DNA of 64,000 nucleotides from WHSW01 sp963781265. GTDB taxonomy: Bacteria > Actinomycetota > Thermoleophilia > Solirubrobacterales > 70-9. The notes beneath the pieces are model-generated. The model saw only the letters and a list, made by a program, of their open reading frames with translations, searched no databases and was not told the origin of the DNA. This document shows, in pieces, positions 24,109 to 34,863 of the stretch. Location of the stretch: assembly GCA_963781265.1 (NCBI GenBank), contig CAWAFH010000007.1, positions 1 to 64,000 of the forward strand, written 5' to 3'. Both the position numbers and the translations under genes were made by a program. Numbering within the stretch: the first letter of the stretch is position 1; each line of letters starts with the position of its first letter.

Positions 24109-25215
24109 CTAGATCCGCAGTGCCTCGAGCGCGTCCTCGTCGAGCTCGACCCCGAGGCCCGGGCCGTTCGGGACGCTGAGCAAGGCGCCGTCCAGGGCGC
24201 ACTCGGCCGTCGCGATCGTCTTCGCGAACAGCCGCTGGGTCGCGAGCCCGTGCGCGAGCCCGACGGCCGCGCCGGTCGCCGGCAGGACCTGCGCCGCGTG
24301 CGCCGCGGCGGCGATCCCCACCGGGCCGTCGAGCGCGCTCGAGAGATAGATCGGCAGCGCCCGCGCGATCCCGGCCGCCTCGCCGATCCCGCCGACCTTG
24401 GAGAGCTTCACCGTCGCCAGGTCGCAGGCGCGGTCGCGCCTTGCCCGCTCGGCCTGCTTGACGGTCGCGACGCTCTCATCGGCGGCGATGGGAATCGCCA
24501 GCGCGCCCGTCAGGGTCGCCATCTCGGCGGTGCTCGCGACCGGCTGCTCGGCGAGTTCGATGCCGAGCGGCTCGAGCAGCCGCAGGACGCCGAGCGCCTC
24601 GTCGGCGCTCCACGCCCCGTTCGCGTCGATCCGGATCCGCGCCTCGGGCCCGACCGCCTCGCGCACCGCGCGCACCTGGGCGATGTCGTCCCCGGTGCCG
24701 AGCTTCAGCTTGAACGTGGTGAATCCGGCCGCCGCCCAGCGCTCGGCGTCCGCCGCGACCTCGGCCGGAGCGCCCGAGACGAGGGTCGCGTTGCACGCGA
24801 CCGGCGTCGCCTCGGCCGCGCCGAGCAGCGACCACAGCGGCCGCCCGGAGGCGCGGCCGGCGAGGTCGAAGACCGCCATCTCGATCGCCGCCTTCGCCGG
24901 CGCCGGGATCCGCCGCCCGGCGACCGAGTGGATGAACGCGTCGACCGCCGCGAGCGTCGGCTCCTCGCCGGCGAAGTCGGAGAGGTCGGCGCGGCGCAGC
25001 CGCCGGGTGCCCTTGCGGATGCCGCGCTCCACGGCCGCGAGGTCGGCGCCGCCGCGCAGGGCGAGCGGAACGGCCTCCCCGAGGCCGACCTGGCCGTCGT
25101 CGGCCACGAGGCGGCAGAGCAGGATCTCGCGGCGCTCCAGCGTGCCCCGCGCGGTCACGTACGGATGCGCGAACGGGAGCGCGTACGGGATCACCTCGAC
25201 CTCGGCGATCCTCAT
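24109..25215 (-). CDS. menC: o-Succinylbenzoate synthase (enolase superfamily)
   Basis: It dehydrates SHCHC to o-succinylbenzoate. The 368-residue enolase-superfamily protein has the catalytic 'TFKLKLGTG' (KxK), metal ligands in 'RIDANGAWS', 'ELAEQPVAS' and 'IPIAADES', and the second catalytic Lys in 'DLATVKLSKVGG'. By sequence alone dipeptide epimerases and muconate cycloisomerases are similar; placement between menA and menD decides for menC. Confidence 0.87.
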   Translation of the reverse strand: MRIAEVEVIPYALPFAHPYVTARGTLERREILLCRLVADDGQVGLGEAVPLALRGGADLAAVERGIRKGTRRLRRADLSDFAGEEPTLAAVDAFIHSVAGRRIPAPAKAAIEMAVFDLAGRASGRPLWSLLGAAEATPVACNATLVSGAPAEVAADAERWAAAGFTTFKLKLGTGDDIAQVRAVREAVGPEARIRIDANGAWSADEALGVLRLLEPLGIELAEQPVASTAEMATLTGALAIPIAADESVATVKQAERARRDRACDLATVKLSKVGGIGEAAGIARALPIYLSSALDGPVGIAAAAHAAQVLPATGAAVGLAHGLATQRLFAKTIATAECALDGALLSVPNGPGLGVELDEDALEALRI

Positions 25216-25227
25216 CGGCGGTCCACC

Positions 25228-26113
25228 TCAGGCGGCGATCAGCAGGCCGGCCGAGACCAGGACGCTGAACGCGGCGAGCAGGGCGCCGGTTCCGGCGAGC
25301 GCCCCGTTGAGGGCCGGGCCGTCGGTGCGGGTGAGCACCGCCTGCAGCGGGCGCCAGGCCAGCGGCGCGGCGAACAGGCCGATGAACGCGGCCGCCGGCC
25401 CCTCGGCGGCGATGCCGATGCAGAGGACGACGAAGGCGCCGCCGACGCAGATCTCGTACAGCGTCCTCGTCCGCTCGCGCCCGAGGCGCACGGCGAGCGT
25501 CCGCTTGCCGGCGCGCCGGTCGGTCTCGAGGTCGCGGACGTTGTTCACCACCAGGATCGCGGTCGAGAGCAGCCCGACCGAGATCGAGAGCCAGAACGGC
25601 AGCCAGTCGAGCCGCTCGAGCTGCACGTAGTAGGAGCCGTTCACCGCGACCAGGCCGAAGAACAAGAAGACGAAGAGCTCGCCCATGCCGGCGTAGCCGT
25701 ATGGGCGCGGACCGCCGGTGTAGAGGACGCCGGCGGCGATCGACGCGGCGCCGACGGCGATGATCACCCAGCCGGCGACCGTCGCGAGGTAGATCCCTGC
25801 GACGACCGCCACCCCGAAGGCGAGCCACGTCGCGTACAGGACCCGCCTCGGGCGCCACCAGGCCGGCCGAGGTCACGCGCACGGGGCCGAGACGGTCGGC
25901 GGTGTCGGCGCCGCGCTTGGCGTCGGAGTAGTCGTTGGCGAGGTTGGTGCCGATCTGGATGAAGATCGAGCCGATCAGCGCGGCGACGAACGCGCCCCAG
26001 CGGAAGTCCGCCGAGGCTTCGTAGGCCGCGGCGCTGCCGACCAGCACCGGCGCGATCGCCGCTGGGAGCGTCCGCGGACGGGCCGCCATGGCCCAGATGC
26101 GCAACCCGCTCAT
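25228..26113 (-). pseudogene. menA: 1,4-Dihydroxy-2-naphthoate polyprenyltransferase, interrupted by one frameshift
   Basis: MenA attaches the polyprenyl tail in the membrane. The first part (from 26113) encodes MSGLRIWAMAARPRTLPAAI and the first Asp-rich motif 'GTNLANDYSDAKRGADT', then leaves frame after 'VTSAGLVAP'. The second part (another frame, to 25228) begins 'RVLYATWLAFGVAVVAGIYL', holds the second motif 'NNVRDLETDRRAGKRTL' and several membrane helices. Removing one base near 25849-25852 joins them into a normal protein of about 295 residues. Both substrate motifs are intact and the reading frame is otherwise clean, so this may be a sequencing error or a very recent mutation. Confidence 0.85.
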
Positions 26114-26123
26114 GCGCGCCGGG

Positions 26124-27002
<879 letters not shown>

Positions 27003-27054
27003 CGGCTCGCAACAATGCCACAGCCGCGCTTTACGTAACTTTCGTGGCGCTCAG

Positions 27055-28380
27055 ATGCTGCTCGACAACTGGCTCTCCCAGCGTGCCCTGACCTGCCCCG
27101 ACCGCTGCGCCCTGGTTGCCGACGGGACGACGCTCACCTACGCCGAGCTCGAGCGCGAGGCGACCGCGGCCGCGCGGCGGCTGGCGGCCCGTGGCGTGCG
27201 CCGCGACGCGACCGTCGCGCTGATGCTGCCCGCCGGGCTCCAGTACGTGGTCCTCGTGCACGCGCTGATGAAGCTCGGCGCCATCGCGTACCCGGTCAAC
27301 ACGCGCCTCTCCGATCGCGAGATCGAGGCTCAGCTCGCCGATGCGGGCCCGGTCCTGTGCGTCAACGGCCCGCCCGATCTCGGGCTCACGGAGGCCGACC
27401 TGCCGCTGCTCGGCGAGCACGACCTCGGGGCGGTCCACTGCCGCATCCACACGAGCGGCACCTCAGGTGGCTCGCGGGCGATCGACCTCACCTACGGCAA
27501 CCACCTCTGGAGCGCCGTCGGCTCCGCGTTCAACCTCGGCGTCGAGCCGACGGACCGCTGGCTTTGCTGCCTGCCCCTGTTTCACGTCGGCGGGCTCTCG
27601 ATCGTGATGCGCAGCGTGATCTACGGCACCGCCGCGGTCGTCCACGAGGGCTTCGACACCGACCGGGTGGCGGCGGCGCTCGAGGGCGACGGGGTCACGG
27701 TGCTCTCCGTCGTGCCGACCCAGTTGTGTCGCCTGCTCGAGGCCGAGGTCGACCTGCTGCCGCTGCGGGCGGTGCTGGTCGGCGGCGGCCCCGTCCCGCC
27801 CGAGGTGCTCGACGAGGCGCTGGGGCGCGGCGCCACCGTCGTCCAGACGTATGGCTTGACCGAGACCGCGTCGCAGGTGACGACGCTCTCGCCGGCGGAG
27901 GCCGAGAGTCGCGCCGGGTCGGCCGGGCGGCCACTGCTGACCACCCACCTGCGGATCCAGGACGGCGAGATCTGGGTCCAGGGGCCGACGGTCGCCCCTG
28001 GCGTCGCCGACGAGGACGGCTGGCTGCACACGGGCGACCTCGGGCGGATCGACGACGAGGGCTTTCTCTACGTCACCGACCGGCTCGGCGACATGATCGT
28101 CACCGGCGGCGAGAACGTGCTCCCGACCGAGGTCGAGGAGGTCCTGCGCAGCCACCCCGAGGTGGCGGACGCTGCGGTGATCGGCCGCGCCGACCCGGAG
28201 TGGCAGGAAGCCGTGACCGCGGTCGTCGTGTTGCGCGGCGACGCCAGGGTGAGCGCCGCCGAGCTGCGCTCGCACTGCGGCGGGTCGCTCGCCGGCTACA
28301 AGGTGCCGAAGAGCGTCGAATTCGTTTCCGAGCTGCCGCGCACGGCTTCGGGCAAGCTGATCAGAAGGGAGCTGCGCTGA
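27055..28380 (+). CDS. menE: o-Succinylbenzoate-CoA ligase
   Basis: An acyl-CoA synthetase that adenylates o-succinylbenzoate and loads CoA, feeding MenB. The 441-residue protein has 'CALVADGTTLTYAELE', the P-loop-like 'IHTSGTSGGSRAIDLTYGN', 'QTYGLTETASQ', 'WLHTGDLGRIDDEGFLYVTD' and the C-terminal catalytic Lys in 'RTASGKLIRREL'. The short length, typical of MenE, and divergence from menB support the assignment. It overlaps the next gene by one base. Confidence 0.9.
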   Translation: MLLDNWLSQRALTCPDRCALVADGTTLTYAELEREATAAARRLAARGVRRDATVALMLPAGLQYVVLVHALMKLGAIAYPVNTRLSDREIEAQLADAGPVLCVNGPPDLGLTEADLPLLGEHDLGAVHCRIHTSGTSGGSRAIDLTYGNHLWSAVGSAFNLGVEPTDRWLCCLPLFHVGGLSIVMRSVIYGTAAVVHEGFDTDRVAAALEGDGVTVLSVVPTQLCRLLEAEVDLLPLRAVLVGGGPVPPEVLDEALGRGATVVQTYGLTETASQVTTLSPAEAESRAGSAGRPLLTTHLRIQDGEIWVQGPTVAPGVADEDGWLHTGDLGRIDDEGFLYVTDRLGDMIVTGGENVLPTEVEEVLRSHPEVADAAVIGRADPEWQEAVTAVVVLRGDARVSAAELRSHCGGSLAGYKVPKSVEFVSELPRTASGKLIRRELR

Positions 28381-28790
28381 TGGATCGAGCGGACGTCGAC
28401 CGGTGGCTGGACGACTACATCACCGCCTGGAAGACCTACGACCCGGAGCGGATCGGCGCCCTGTTCAGCGAGGACGTCGAGTACCGCTACCACCCCGCCG
28501 ACGATCCGGTCGTCGGCCGCGAGGCCGTCGTCGCGACATGGCTCGGCGAGAGCGACAACCCCGACGCTTCGGCGCGGGACGAGGAGGGGATCTACGGCGC
28601 CGAGTACCGCGCCGTGGCCGTCGACGGCGACGCCGCCGTGGCCGTCGGATCCAGCACGTACACCGACGGGCCGGGTGGGCCCGTGGCCGAGGTCTACGAC
28701 AACTGCTTCGTCATGCGCTTCGACTCCGAGGGGCGCTGTCGCGAGTTCATCGAGTGGTTCGTCAAGCGACCGGAGCCGCCGAGTCCCTAG
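28380..28790 (+). CDS. NTF2-like (SnoaL-like) protein coupled to menE
   Basis: A 136-residue protein opening 'MDRADVDRWLDDYITAWKTY' with 'IGALFSEDVEYRYHPADDP' and ending 'GRCREFIEWFVKRPEPPSP', a standard SnoaL-like fold. Its ATG overlaps the menE stop (TGATG), so it is translated with menE. A role in menaquinone synthesis is possible only by association. Its last codons contain the ilvC -10 box. Confidence 0.75.
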   Translation: MDRADVDRWLDDYITAWKTYDPERIGALFSEDVEYRYHPADDPVVGREAVVATWLGESDNPDASARDEEGIYGAEYRAVAVDGDAAVAVGSSTYTDGPGGPVAEVYDNCFVMRFDSEGRCREFIEWFVKRPEPPSP

Positions 28791-28793
28791 GAT
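28788..28793 (+). promoter_or_regulatory. Leaderless -10 box (TAGGAT) of ilvC
   Basis: TAGGAT overlaps the stop codon of the upstream gene and ends eight bases before the ilvC ATG, which has no Shine-Dalgarno. Confidence 0.45.
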
Positions 28794-28801
28794 CCCGCGC
28801 C

Positions 28802-29806
<1,005 letters not shown>

Positions 29807-29878
29807 CCGCTCACGATTTGGGTCCGACGCGCGTGAGAGGATCGCGACAGTCCGACGACCGCCACCGAGAGGGGTTTC

Positions 29879-30517
29879 ATGGAAGCCGCAACTCCCGCAC
29901 CGCCGCCACCACCGCCGCCGCCTGACGGCCCCGCGCTATCCGGCGCCGGCGCCTACCCGGTCCGCTTCGAGGCCGATCGCGCCGAGCACTACAACCGCTT
30001 CCTGCCCCTGGTCAAGTGGCTGCTCGCGTTCCCCCACTACATCGTCCTCTTCTTCATCTTCATCGGGGCGTTCTTCGCCCTGATCATCTCGTTCTTCGCG
30101 GTCCTGTTCACGGGCCGCTGGCCGCGCGGGCTGTTCGACTTCACCGTCGGGGCGTTGCGCTGGGGGACCCGGGTCAACGGCTACGTCTACCTGCTCACCG
30201 ACGAGTACCCGCCGTTCTCGCTCGAGGACGATCCGTCGTATCCGGTCCGCCTCGAGATCGACTACCCGGAGCACGTCAACAACTGGCGCCCGCTCGTGCA
30301 CTGGCTCCTGATCATCCCGTACTACATCGTCACCTACCTCCTCCTGCTGGTCGCCGGAGTGGTGGCGCTGATCATGGTCTTCGTGATCCTGTTCACGGCC
30401 AAGTTCCCCGAGGGGATGTTCAACCTGATCGAGAACGCGATGCGCTGGAGCGCCCGCACGGTCGCCTACATGTACTGGATGGTCACGGAGTATCCGCCGT
30501 TCGAGTGGGAGGGCTGA
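29879..30517 (+). CDS. DUF4389 membrane protein (two repeats)
   Basis: A 212-residue protein made of two similar halves. Each has 'YPVR.E.D..EH.NR..PL..WLL', a pair of transmembrane helices, and 'F...A.RW..R...Y.Y..T.EYPPF'. The halves start near residues 22 and 119. The Pro-rich N-terminus (MEAATPAPPPPPPPPDG) is cytoplasmic or disordered. This is the DUF4389 architecture; function unknown. Confidence 0.82.
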   Translation: MEAATPAPPPPPPPPDGPALSGAGAYPVRFEADRAEHYNRFLPLVKWLLAFPHYIVLFFIFIGAFFALIISFFAVLFTGRWPRGLFDFTVGALRWGTRVNGYVYLLTDEYPPFSLEDDPSYPVRLEIDYPEHVNNWRPLVHWLLIIPYYIVTYLLLLVAGVVALIMVFVILFTAKFPEGMFNLIENAMRWSARTVAYMYWMVTEYPPFEWEG

Positions 30518-30521
30518 ACAG

Positions 30522-30983
30522 CTACTCGCCCAGGACCTTGATCACGAGCCGCTTGCGCCGGCGGCCGTCGAACTCGAGGTAGAAGATCGCCTGCCACGGC
30601 CCGAGGTCGAGACGGCCCTCGGTGACCGGGACGATCACCTGGTGATGGACGAGGAGGTTCTTCAGGTGGGCGTCGCCGTTGTCCTCGCCCCCTCGGTGGT
30701 GGCGGTAGTCGCCGGGGTCGGGGGAGAGCTGGTGGGCGACGTCGTTGGCCGGCGGCTGCCATGACGGTGGCGCGAGCTTGTCCAGCCACTCGAGCGTGTC
30801 GGCCTGGATCCCCGGCTCGTCGTCGTTGACCCAGACCCCCGCGGTGATGTGCATCGCCGAGACGAGCGCCATGCCCTCGGCGATCCCGGACGCGTCGACC
30901 GCCGCCTGCACGTCGTCGGTGATCCGGACGAACTCGCGCCGCTCATCGGTCTCGAAGGTGAGGTAGGCGGTGTGGGCCGTCAC
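30522..30983 (-). CDS. YjbQ/UPF0047 family protein
   Basis: A 153-residue protein matching the YjbQ family: 'FVRITDDVQAAVDASGIAEG', then 'VSAMHITAGVWVNDDEPG', 'NGDAHLKNLLVHHQVIVPV' and 'GRLDLGPWQAIFYLEFDG'. The conserved His and Glu/Asp residues form a presumed metal site. Some members show weak thiamine-phosphate synthase activity, but the true role is unclear. GTG start; four-base overlap with the downstream cupin gene. Confidence 0.85.
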   Translation of the reverse strand: MTAHTAYLTFETDERREFVRITDDVQAAVDASGIAEGMALVSAMHITAGVWVNDDEPGIQADTLEWLDKLAPPSWQPPANDVAHQLSPDPGDYRHHRGGEDNGDAHLKNLLVHHQVIVPVTEGRLDLGPWQAIFYLEFDGRRRKRLVIKVLGE

Positions 30984-31411
30984 TCGCCGTGCGGGTCGAT
31001 CTGGCGCGGTGAGCCGTCGTCGCCCTCCGGCAGCAGGCCGTCGCGACCCACGTAGCCGTCGGCGCCGCCGACGACGACGTAGACGGCGTCCTCGGGGCCG
31101 TGGTTGCGGATCGTGCGCACGGTGGGCGCGTCGACCCGTGCCAGCCCGCCCGCGCCGAGCTCGTACTTCGACCCGTCGCCGAACGCGATCTCGATCCGGC
31201 CCCTGTGGACGAAGTACAGCTCCTCCTGGCGCTCGTGCATGTGGGGCCCGGTGTCGATCCCCGGCGGGAGCACGATCGCGTTGGCGCCGAACGCGGTTAC
31301 GCCCACCCCGCTGCGTATCTTGCGGAATCCGTAACCTTCCCCGAGTCCGTCGAGGTTCGCGACCGCGTAGCCGTCGCCCTCGATCGGGTCCTTCGCCTCT
31401 TCCACGCTCAT
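30980..31411 (-). CDS. Cupin-domain protein
   Basis: A 143-residue single-domain cupin. Motif 1 is 'PPGIDTGPHMHERQEELYFVHRG' (HxH...E) and motif 2 is 'DAPTVRTIRNHGPEDAVYVVVGG'. It could bind a metal and a small ligand. An alternative ATG nine codons upstream would leave only nine bases to the divergent serC. It overlaps the YjbQ gene by four bases, so both are translated together. Confidence 0.78.
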   Translation of the reverse strand: MSVEEAKDPIEGDGYAVANLDGLGEGYGFRKIRSGVGVTAFGANAIVLPPGIDTGPHMHERQEELYFVHRGRIEIAFGDGSKYELGAGGLARVDAPTVRTIRNHGPEDAVYVVVGGADGYVGRDGLLPEGDDGSPRQIDPHGE

Positions 31412-31447
31412 CTCGAGCACCCTATCCCGTCCGCCCATCCTGAACCG

Positions 31448-32584
31448 ATGAACCCGACTCCTGCCCGCCTGCCAGATCAGCTCAAGCCCGCCGACGGACG
31501 GTTCGGCTGCGGCCCGTCGCGGGTGCGCCCGGAGGCGCTGGCGAAGGTCGCCGAGGCGTCGATGGTCATGGGCACCTCGCATCGGCAGCGCCCGGTGAAG
31601 GACCTGGTCGCGCGGATCCGTCGCGGCCTCGGCGATCTCTTCGGCCTCCCCGCCGGCTACGAGGTGGCGCTCGGCAACGGCGGCACCACGGCGTTCTGGG
31701 ACGCCGCGGCCGCCGGGCTCGTCCGGGAGCGCGCGCTGCACCTGACCTACGGCGAGTTCTCGAGCAAGTTCGCGAAGGTCACCGCGGGGGCGCCGTTTCT
31801 CGCCGATCCGATCGTGATCGAGGCCGATCCCGGTGACGCGCCGGAGCCGGCGGCGGACCCGGGCGCCGACGCGGTCGCCTGGGCGCACAACGAGACCTCC
31901 ACCGGCGTCGCGGTACCGGTCGTCCGCCCCGAGGGCGCCGGCGACGCGCTGGTCCTCGTCGACGCGACCTCGGGCGCCGGCGGGCTGAGCGTCGACGTCT
32001 CCGAGTCGGACGTCTACTACTTCGCACCGCAGAAGGGCTTCGGCTCCGAGGGCGGCCTGTGGCTGGCGCTGCTGAGCCCCGCCGCGATCGCGCGGATCCA
32101 AGAGCTCGACGGCGCCGAGGGCCGCTGGCAGCCCGAGTCCCTCTCGCTGAGCACGGCGCTCGACAACTCACGCAAGGACCAGACCTACAACACGCCCGCG
32201 GTGGCGACGCTCATCCTGCTCGTCGACCAGATCGAGTGGATGCTCGAGCAGGGCGGCCTCGGCTGGTGCGTGCAGCGCACCGGCGCGTCCTCGGGGCATC
32301 TCTACGGCTGGGCCGAGGCGAGCGAGGCGGCGACGCCCTTCGTCAGCGATCCGGCGAAGCGCTCCGCCGTCGTCGGCACGGTCGACTTCGACGACTCGAT
32401 CGACGCCGCCGCGATCGCCGCGATCCTGCGCGACAACGGCATCGTCGACACCGAGCCGTACCGCAAGCTCGGCCGCAACCAGCTCAGGATCGGGATGTTC
32501 CCGGCGATCCCGACCAGCGACCTCGAGGCGCTGACGGAGTGCATCGACTGGGTGATCGACAACGTTCCCGAGGTGGCGCGATGA
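31448..32584 (+). CDS. serC: Phosphoserine aminotransferase
   Basis: A PLP aminotransferase making phosphoserine from 3-phosphohydroxypyruvate. The 378-residue protein opens 'LKPADGRFGCGPSRVRPEAL' and 'MGTSHRQRPVKDLV', which is the actinobacterial-type SerC start. It has 'ALGNGGTTAFWDAAA' for the cofactor phosphate, 'AWAHNETSTGV' and the PLP Lys in 'YYFAPQKGFGSEGGLW'. The 'TYNTPAVATL' segment is conserved. It overlaps serA by four bases, so the first two steps of serine synthesis are coupled. Confidence 0.93.
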   Translation: MNPTPARLPDQLKPADGRFGCGPSRVRPEALAKVAEASMVMGTSHRQRPVKDLVARIRRGLGDLFGLPAGYEVALGNGGTTAFWDAAAAGLVRERALHLTYGEFSSKFAKVTAGAPFLADPIVIEADPGDAPEPAADPGADAVAWAHNETSTGVAVPVVRPEGAGDALVLVDATSGAGGLSVDVSESDVYYFAPQKGFGSEGGLWLALLSPAAIARIQELDGAEGRWQPESLSLSTALDNSRKDQTYNTPAVATLILLVDQIEWMLEQGGLGWCVQRTGASSGHLYGWAEASEAATPFVSDPAKRSAVVGTVDFDDSIDAAAIAAILRDNGIVDTEPYRKLGRNQLRIGMFPAIPTSDLEALTECIDWVIDNVPEVAR

Positions 32585-34185
32585 GCCGTGGCGCCACCCT
32601 CACCGAGCCGGTGCCGCGGGTGCTGGTCAAGGAGAAGATCGCCGAGGCCGGCGTCGACCTGCTGCGCGCGGAGTTCGACGTCGAGCTCGGCCTCGACTGG
32701 GACCAGGAGGAGCTCGAGCGCCGGCTCGGCGAGTTCGACGCGATCCTGATCCGCTCGGCAACCAAGATGACGGCCGAGCTGATCGGCCGCGCCGACCGCC
32801 TGAAGGTGATCGGCCGCGCCGGGACCGGGGTCGACAACGTCGACATGGAGGCGGCGACCAAGCGCGGGATCATCGTCGCCAACGCGCCCGAGTCGAACTC
32901 GATCGCGGCCGCCGAGCACACGCTGGCGCTGGCGCTGGCGCTCTGTCGCAACGTGCCGCAGGCGTACTCGTCGCTGGTCGCAGGCGAATGGGCGCGGTCG
33001 CGCTACGCCGGCAACGAGCTCTACGGCAAGACCCTCGGCGTGGTCGGCTTCGGCCGCATCGGGCAGCTGGTCGCGAAGCGGGCCCAGGCGTTCGAGATGG
33101 ACGTGGTCGCGTTCGACAAGTTCGTCACCCCGGAGCGGTTCCGCGAGCTCGGCGTCGAGGGGGCCGCGACGCTCGCCGAGCTCTACGGCCGGGCTGACCT
33201 GATCACCCTGCACGTGCCCAAGACACCCGAGACCGAGGGGATGATCGACGACGAAGCGATCGCCCAGATGCGCGAGGGAGCGCGCCTGGTCAACTGCGCC
33301 CGCGGACCGCTGGTCGACCTCGACGCCGTCCAGCGCGGGCTCGAATCGGGCCGGCTGGCAGGGGTCGCCCTCGACGTCTTCCCGGAGGAGCCGTTCACCG
33401 AGCATCCGCTGTTCGAGCGCGACGACGTCGTCGTCACGCCGCACCTCGGCGCCTCGACCGCCGAGGCCCAGGACCGAGCCGGGGTCGACACCGCCGGCCA
33501 GGTTCGCGCGGCGCTGACCGGCGGCGTGGTGACCAACGCCGTCAACATCGCCGCGGTGCGCCCGGAGGCGATGGAGGCGCTGGCTCCGTTCGTGCCCCTG
33601 TGCGAGAAGCTCGGCCGCCTCGCTCAGGGCCTCGGCTCCGGCGCCCTCGACCGGGTCGAGGTCGCGTTCCACGGCCCGATCGCCGAGCACGACACGCGCC
33701 TGCTCGGGATCGCGGTCCTGGTCGGGATCCTCTCGGGCCACACCGAGGAGCCGGTCAACCTCGTCAATGCCCCGGCGATGGCCGAGGACCGCGGGATCGA
33801 GCTGACCGAGCGCAAGGAGTCGGCCTCCGAGGACTTCACCGAGCTGGTCACCGTCCGGATCGGCGACGTCGAGGTCGCCGGGACGGGCGTCGGGCCGCGC
33901 AACGTCCCCTACCTGGTCGGGGTCTGGGGCCAGAGCTTCTACATGCCGTTCGCCGACCACCTCACGATCTTCCGCTACGCCGACCAGCCCGGGATGATCG
34001 GCCGGGTCGGGACCGCGTTCGGCGAGCACGGCGTCAACATCGACTCGGCGGCGGTCGGCGCCGAGGCGAGCGGCGACGGCGAGGCGGTGATGGCGTTGAC
34101 CACCGACGCCCCGGTGCCCGACGAGGTGGTCGCGGAGATCGTCGCCGGCGACGCGTTCACCGTCGGCAACTCGGTCAGCCTCTAG
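32581..34185 (+). CDS. serA: D-3-phosphoglycerate dehydrogenase
   Basis: It oxidises 3-phosphoglycerate with NAD at the start of serine synthesis. The 534-residue protein is the long actinobacterial form: 'VKEKIAEAGVDLL', 'VIGRAGTGVDNVDM', NAD site 'GKTLGVVGFGRIGQLVAKRA', catalytic Arg in 'LVNCARGPLVD', Glu in 'DVFPEEPF' and His in 'VTPHLGASTAEAQ'. An intervening domain and a C-terminal ACT domain ('RYADQPGMIGRVGTAFGEHG') allow serine feedback. Its end overlaps a convergent methyltransferase gene by eleven bases. Confidence 0.95.
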   Translation: MSRGATLTEPVPRVLVKEKIAEAGVDLLRAEFDVELGLDWDQEELERRLGEFDAILIRSATKMTAELIGRADRLKVIGRAGTGVDNVDMEAATKRGIIVANAPESNSIAAAEHTLALALALCRNVPQAYSSLVAGEWARSRYAGNELYGKTLGVVGFGRIGQLVAKRAQAFEMDVVAFDKFVTPERFRELGVEGAATLAELYGRADLITLHVPKTPETEGMIDDEAIAQMREGARLVNCARGPLVDLDAVQRGLESGRLAGVALDVFPEEPFTEHPLFERDDVVVTPHLGASTAEAQDRAGVDTAGQVRAALTGGVVTNAVNIAAVRPEAMEALAPFVPLCEKLGRLAQGLGSGALDRVEVAFHGPIAEHDTRLLGIAVLVGILSGHTEEPVNLVNAPAMAEDRGIELTERKESASEDFTELVTVRIGDVEVAGTGVGPRNVPYLVGVWGQSFYMPFADHLTIFRYADQPGMIGRVGTAFGEHGVNIDSAAVGAEASGDGEAVMALTTDAPVPDEVVAEIVAGDAFTVGNSVSL

Positions 34186-34843
34186 CTCCGGCGGCGACCG
34201 CGCCGATCAGCCGCTGCCGATCGGCGCGCAGGTCGTCGAAGCCGAGGCCCGTGATCGTCGCCGGGTCGATCCCGCTGAGCTCCGAGGGGCGCCGCTCGAT
34301 CCGCCCGACGCCGCAGTCGATCGCGAGCACCGTGGCGGTCAGGTCCTCGCGGGTCGCCCTCAGCATCGCGATCGCCTTCCAGGTCTCGCCGCACCACGGG
34401 CCACCGGCGGCGCCGGGCGGCTCCGGGCCGGCGGCTGTGGCGGTGGGCGGATCGCAGTCGTGGACGAGCACGACGCCGCCGTCGGCGAGCCGCTCGAGGG
34501 CGTGGTCGATGTCGCGGCGCGCCTGCCCGAAGCTGTGGTCGCCGTCGACGAACACGACGTCGAAGCGGACATCGTCCGCGAGCCCGGCGAAGTAGGCGTC
34601 GCTGGTCGTCGGCACGATCGTCCCCCGCAGCAGCGCGTTCGGATGTGCGGCGAGCTTCCAGCGCGCGATTCGCGGCTGCGGATCGACGGCGACCTTCAGG
34701 GCGGCGCGCACGTGGAGGAAGACCACCCCGGTGTCGACCCCGACCTCGAGATAGCGAGGCCGGTGGCGCGCGGCGAGCTCGCCGGCGACGATCGCGACCC
34801 GGGGCGGGTGCTCGCGCCCGAGCGCCTTTCGCAGCCGGCTCAT
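34175..34843 (-). CDS. Class I SAM-dependent methyltransferase
   Basis: A 222-residue protein with 'RYLEVGVDTGVVFLHV' (motif I, ExGxxTG variant), 'KVAVDPQPRI' (acidic loop), 'FDVVFVDGDHSFGQARRDI' and 'LADGGVVLVHDCDPP'. This set fits the methyltransferase_24 (capsular polysaccharide/O-methyltransferase) group. The N-terminus has only a short helix before the Rossmann core. The substrate cannot be told; a small molecule or glycan is likely. Confidence 0.75.
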   Translation of the reverse strand: MSRLRKALGREHPPRVAIVAGELAARHRPRYLEVGVDTGVVFLHVRAALKVAVDPQPRIARWKLAAHPNALLRGTIVPTTSDAYFAGLADDVRFDVVFVDGDHSFGQARRDIDHALERLADGGVVLVHDCDPPTATAAGPEPPGAAGGPWCGETWKAIAMLRATREDLTATVLAIDCGVGRIERRPSELSGIDPATITGLGFDDLRADRQRLIGAVAAGARG

Positions 34844-34850
34844 GGGCGAC

Positions 34851-34856
34851 TAGTGT
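34851..34856 (+). promoter_or_regulatory. Leaderless -10 box (TAGTGT) of the quinone oxidoreductase-like gene
   Basis: TAGTGT lies in the 20-base divergent gap and ends seven bases before the ATG. Confidence 0.45.
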
Positions 34857-34863
34857 TGCCCAC

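Noticed and set aside
25846..25866. Programmed ribosomal frameshift in menA
   Set aside because: There is no slippery heptamer or homopolymer run at the junction and no obvious stimulating structure; error or mutation is simpler.
27031..27038. TTACGTAA palindrome between divergent menB and menE as an operator
   Set aside because: Eight bases are too few to claim; no flanking symmetry extends it.
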